DNA from: Ettlia oleoabundans
Lineage: Eukaryota > Chlorophyta > Chlorophyceae > Chlamydomonadales
Direction: 5' to 3'
DNA length: 10,259 nt
Assembly (NCBI GenBank): GCA_019693395.1
Contig: JAAMXP010001704.1
Location: forward strand, 1-10,259
Below the pieces are notes generated by a model, which saw only the letters and a list, made by a program, of their open reading frames with translations, was not told the DNA's origin and searched no databases. Positions within the stretch are counted from its first letter, which is position 1. Every line of letters starts with the position of its first letter. The position numbers and the translations under genes were made by a program. This document shows positions 7,669 through 10,259 of this stretch, in pieces.

Positions 7669-7758
7669 ATGCTGATCGGACGAACTAGAGGGATATCGAT
7701 ACACAAGAGTGTACTCTCCTTCACGCAACGGCGGGGGCAGCGGAGGATCCACAGAACC
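7669..7758 (+). CDS. In-frame N-terminal extension of AlaRS, candidate organelle targeting peptide
   Basis: An ATG at 7669-7671 is in frame with the main AlaRS ATG and adds 30 residues: [15 protein letters not shown] followed by [15 protein letters not shown]. The segment has seven Arg, one Lys and two His, several Ser/Thr and no Asp or Glu, as in mitochondrial presequences. The first ATG is in weak context (C at -3, C at +4) while the second is strong (A at -3, G at +4), which suits leaky scanning. Plant AlaRS is known to reach cytosol and mitochondria from one gene by alternative translation starts. That this alga does the same is inference. Confidence 0.5.
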
Positions 7759-10138
<2,380 letters not shown>

Positions 10139-10259
10139 GTAGGTGCTTGATTGGAGGAATCAGCGTGGGTCCTTCCATGGGTTGGTGGAATGGTGGATGA
10201 AGTGATAGGTAAATGGGTGGGTGATTTTTTGGGGTTGGTGGGTGAGTTGTGTGTGTGGG
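10139..10259 (+). other. Start of AlaRS intron 8, G/T-rich, runs off the window
   Basis: The donor ACG G|GTAGGTG follows the codon series for VDT and splits the next Gly codon. The remaining bases are a G/T-rich imperfect repeat of GGTTGGTGG / GGGTGGGTG units. No acceptor is reached before the window ends, so the next AlaRS exon is outside. Confidence 0.75.

Overview
The window looks like nuclear DNA of a green alga, most likely Chlorophyceae. Genes are split into short exons by GT-AG introns of roughly 130-390 bases, exons are rich in CAG/GCN codons, and TGTAA, the polyadenylation signal typical of chlorophyte algae, lies downstream of two gene ends. Two genes are recognised with certainty from spliced translations and a third by its domain. 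All exon borders given here were assigned by eye from splice sites, reading phase and protein continuity.

Layout. (1) 1-3184, + strand: the 3' part of a gene for a coiled-coil protein with a Gln/Pro-rich, polyQ-containing C-terminal half; six exons in the window, 5' end outside, family unknown. Its 3' UTR and candidate TGTAA signals follow, up to about 3663. (2) 3664-4151: intergenic. (3) 4152-5109, - strand: an F-box/leucine-rich-repeat-like gene whose F-box is broken by an in-frame TAG, plus a possible downstream last exon. (4) 5110-5611: intergenic, with a 14-bp tandem duplication and a strong 36-nt hairpin. (5) 5612-7414, - strand: a complete five-exon gene for RPB6/RPABC2, the omega-like subunit shared by RNA polymerases I, II and III. 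(6) 7415-7758: a compact divergent promoter region. (7) 7759-10259, + strand: the first eight exons of alanyl-tRNA synthetase, running off the window, preceded by an in-frame 30-residue extension that looks like an organelle targeting peptide.

The RPB6-AlaRS pair is a head-to-head arrangement of two housekeeping genes, one for transcription and one for translation, with start codons about 345 bp apart. The F-box locus reads as a decayed or miscalled member of a multigene family. No transposon, tRNA, rRNA or CRISPR array was recognised. The least explained items are the hairpin at 5253-5288, the in-frame stop in the F-box, the AlaRS upstream start in weak context, and G-rich, GGTGGG-type sequence that recurs at the 5' ends of introns, always on the sense strand.
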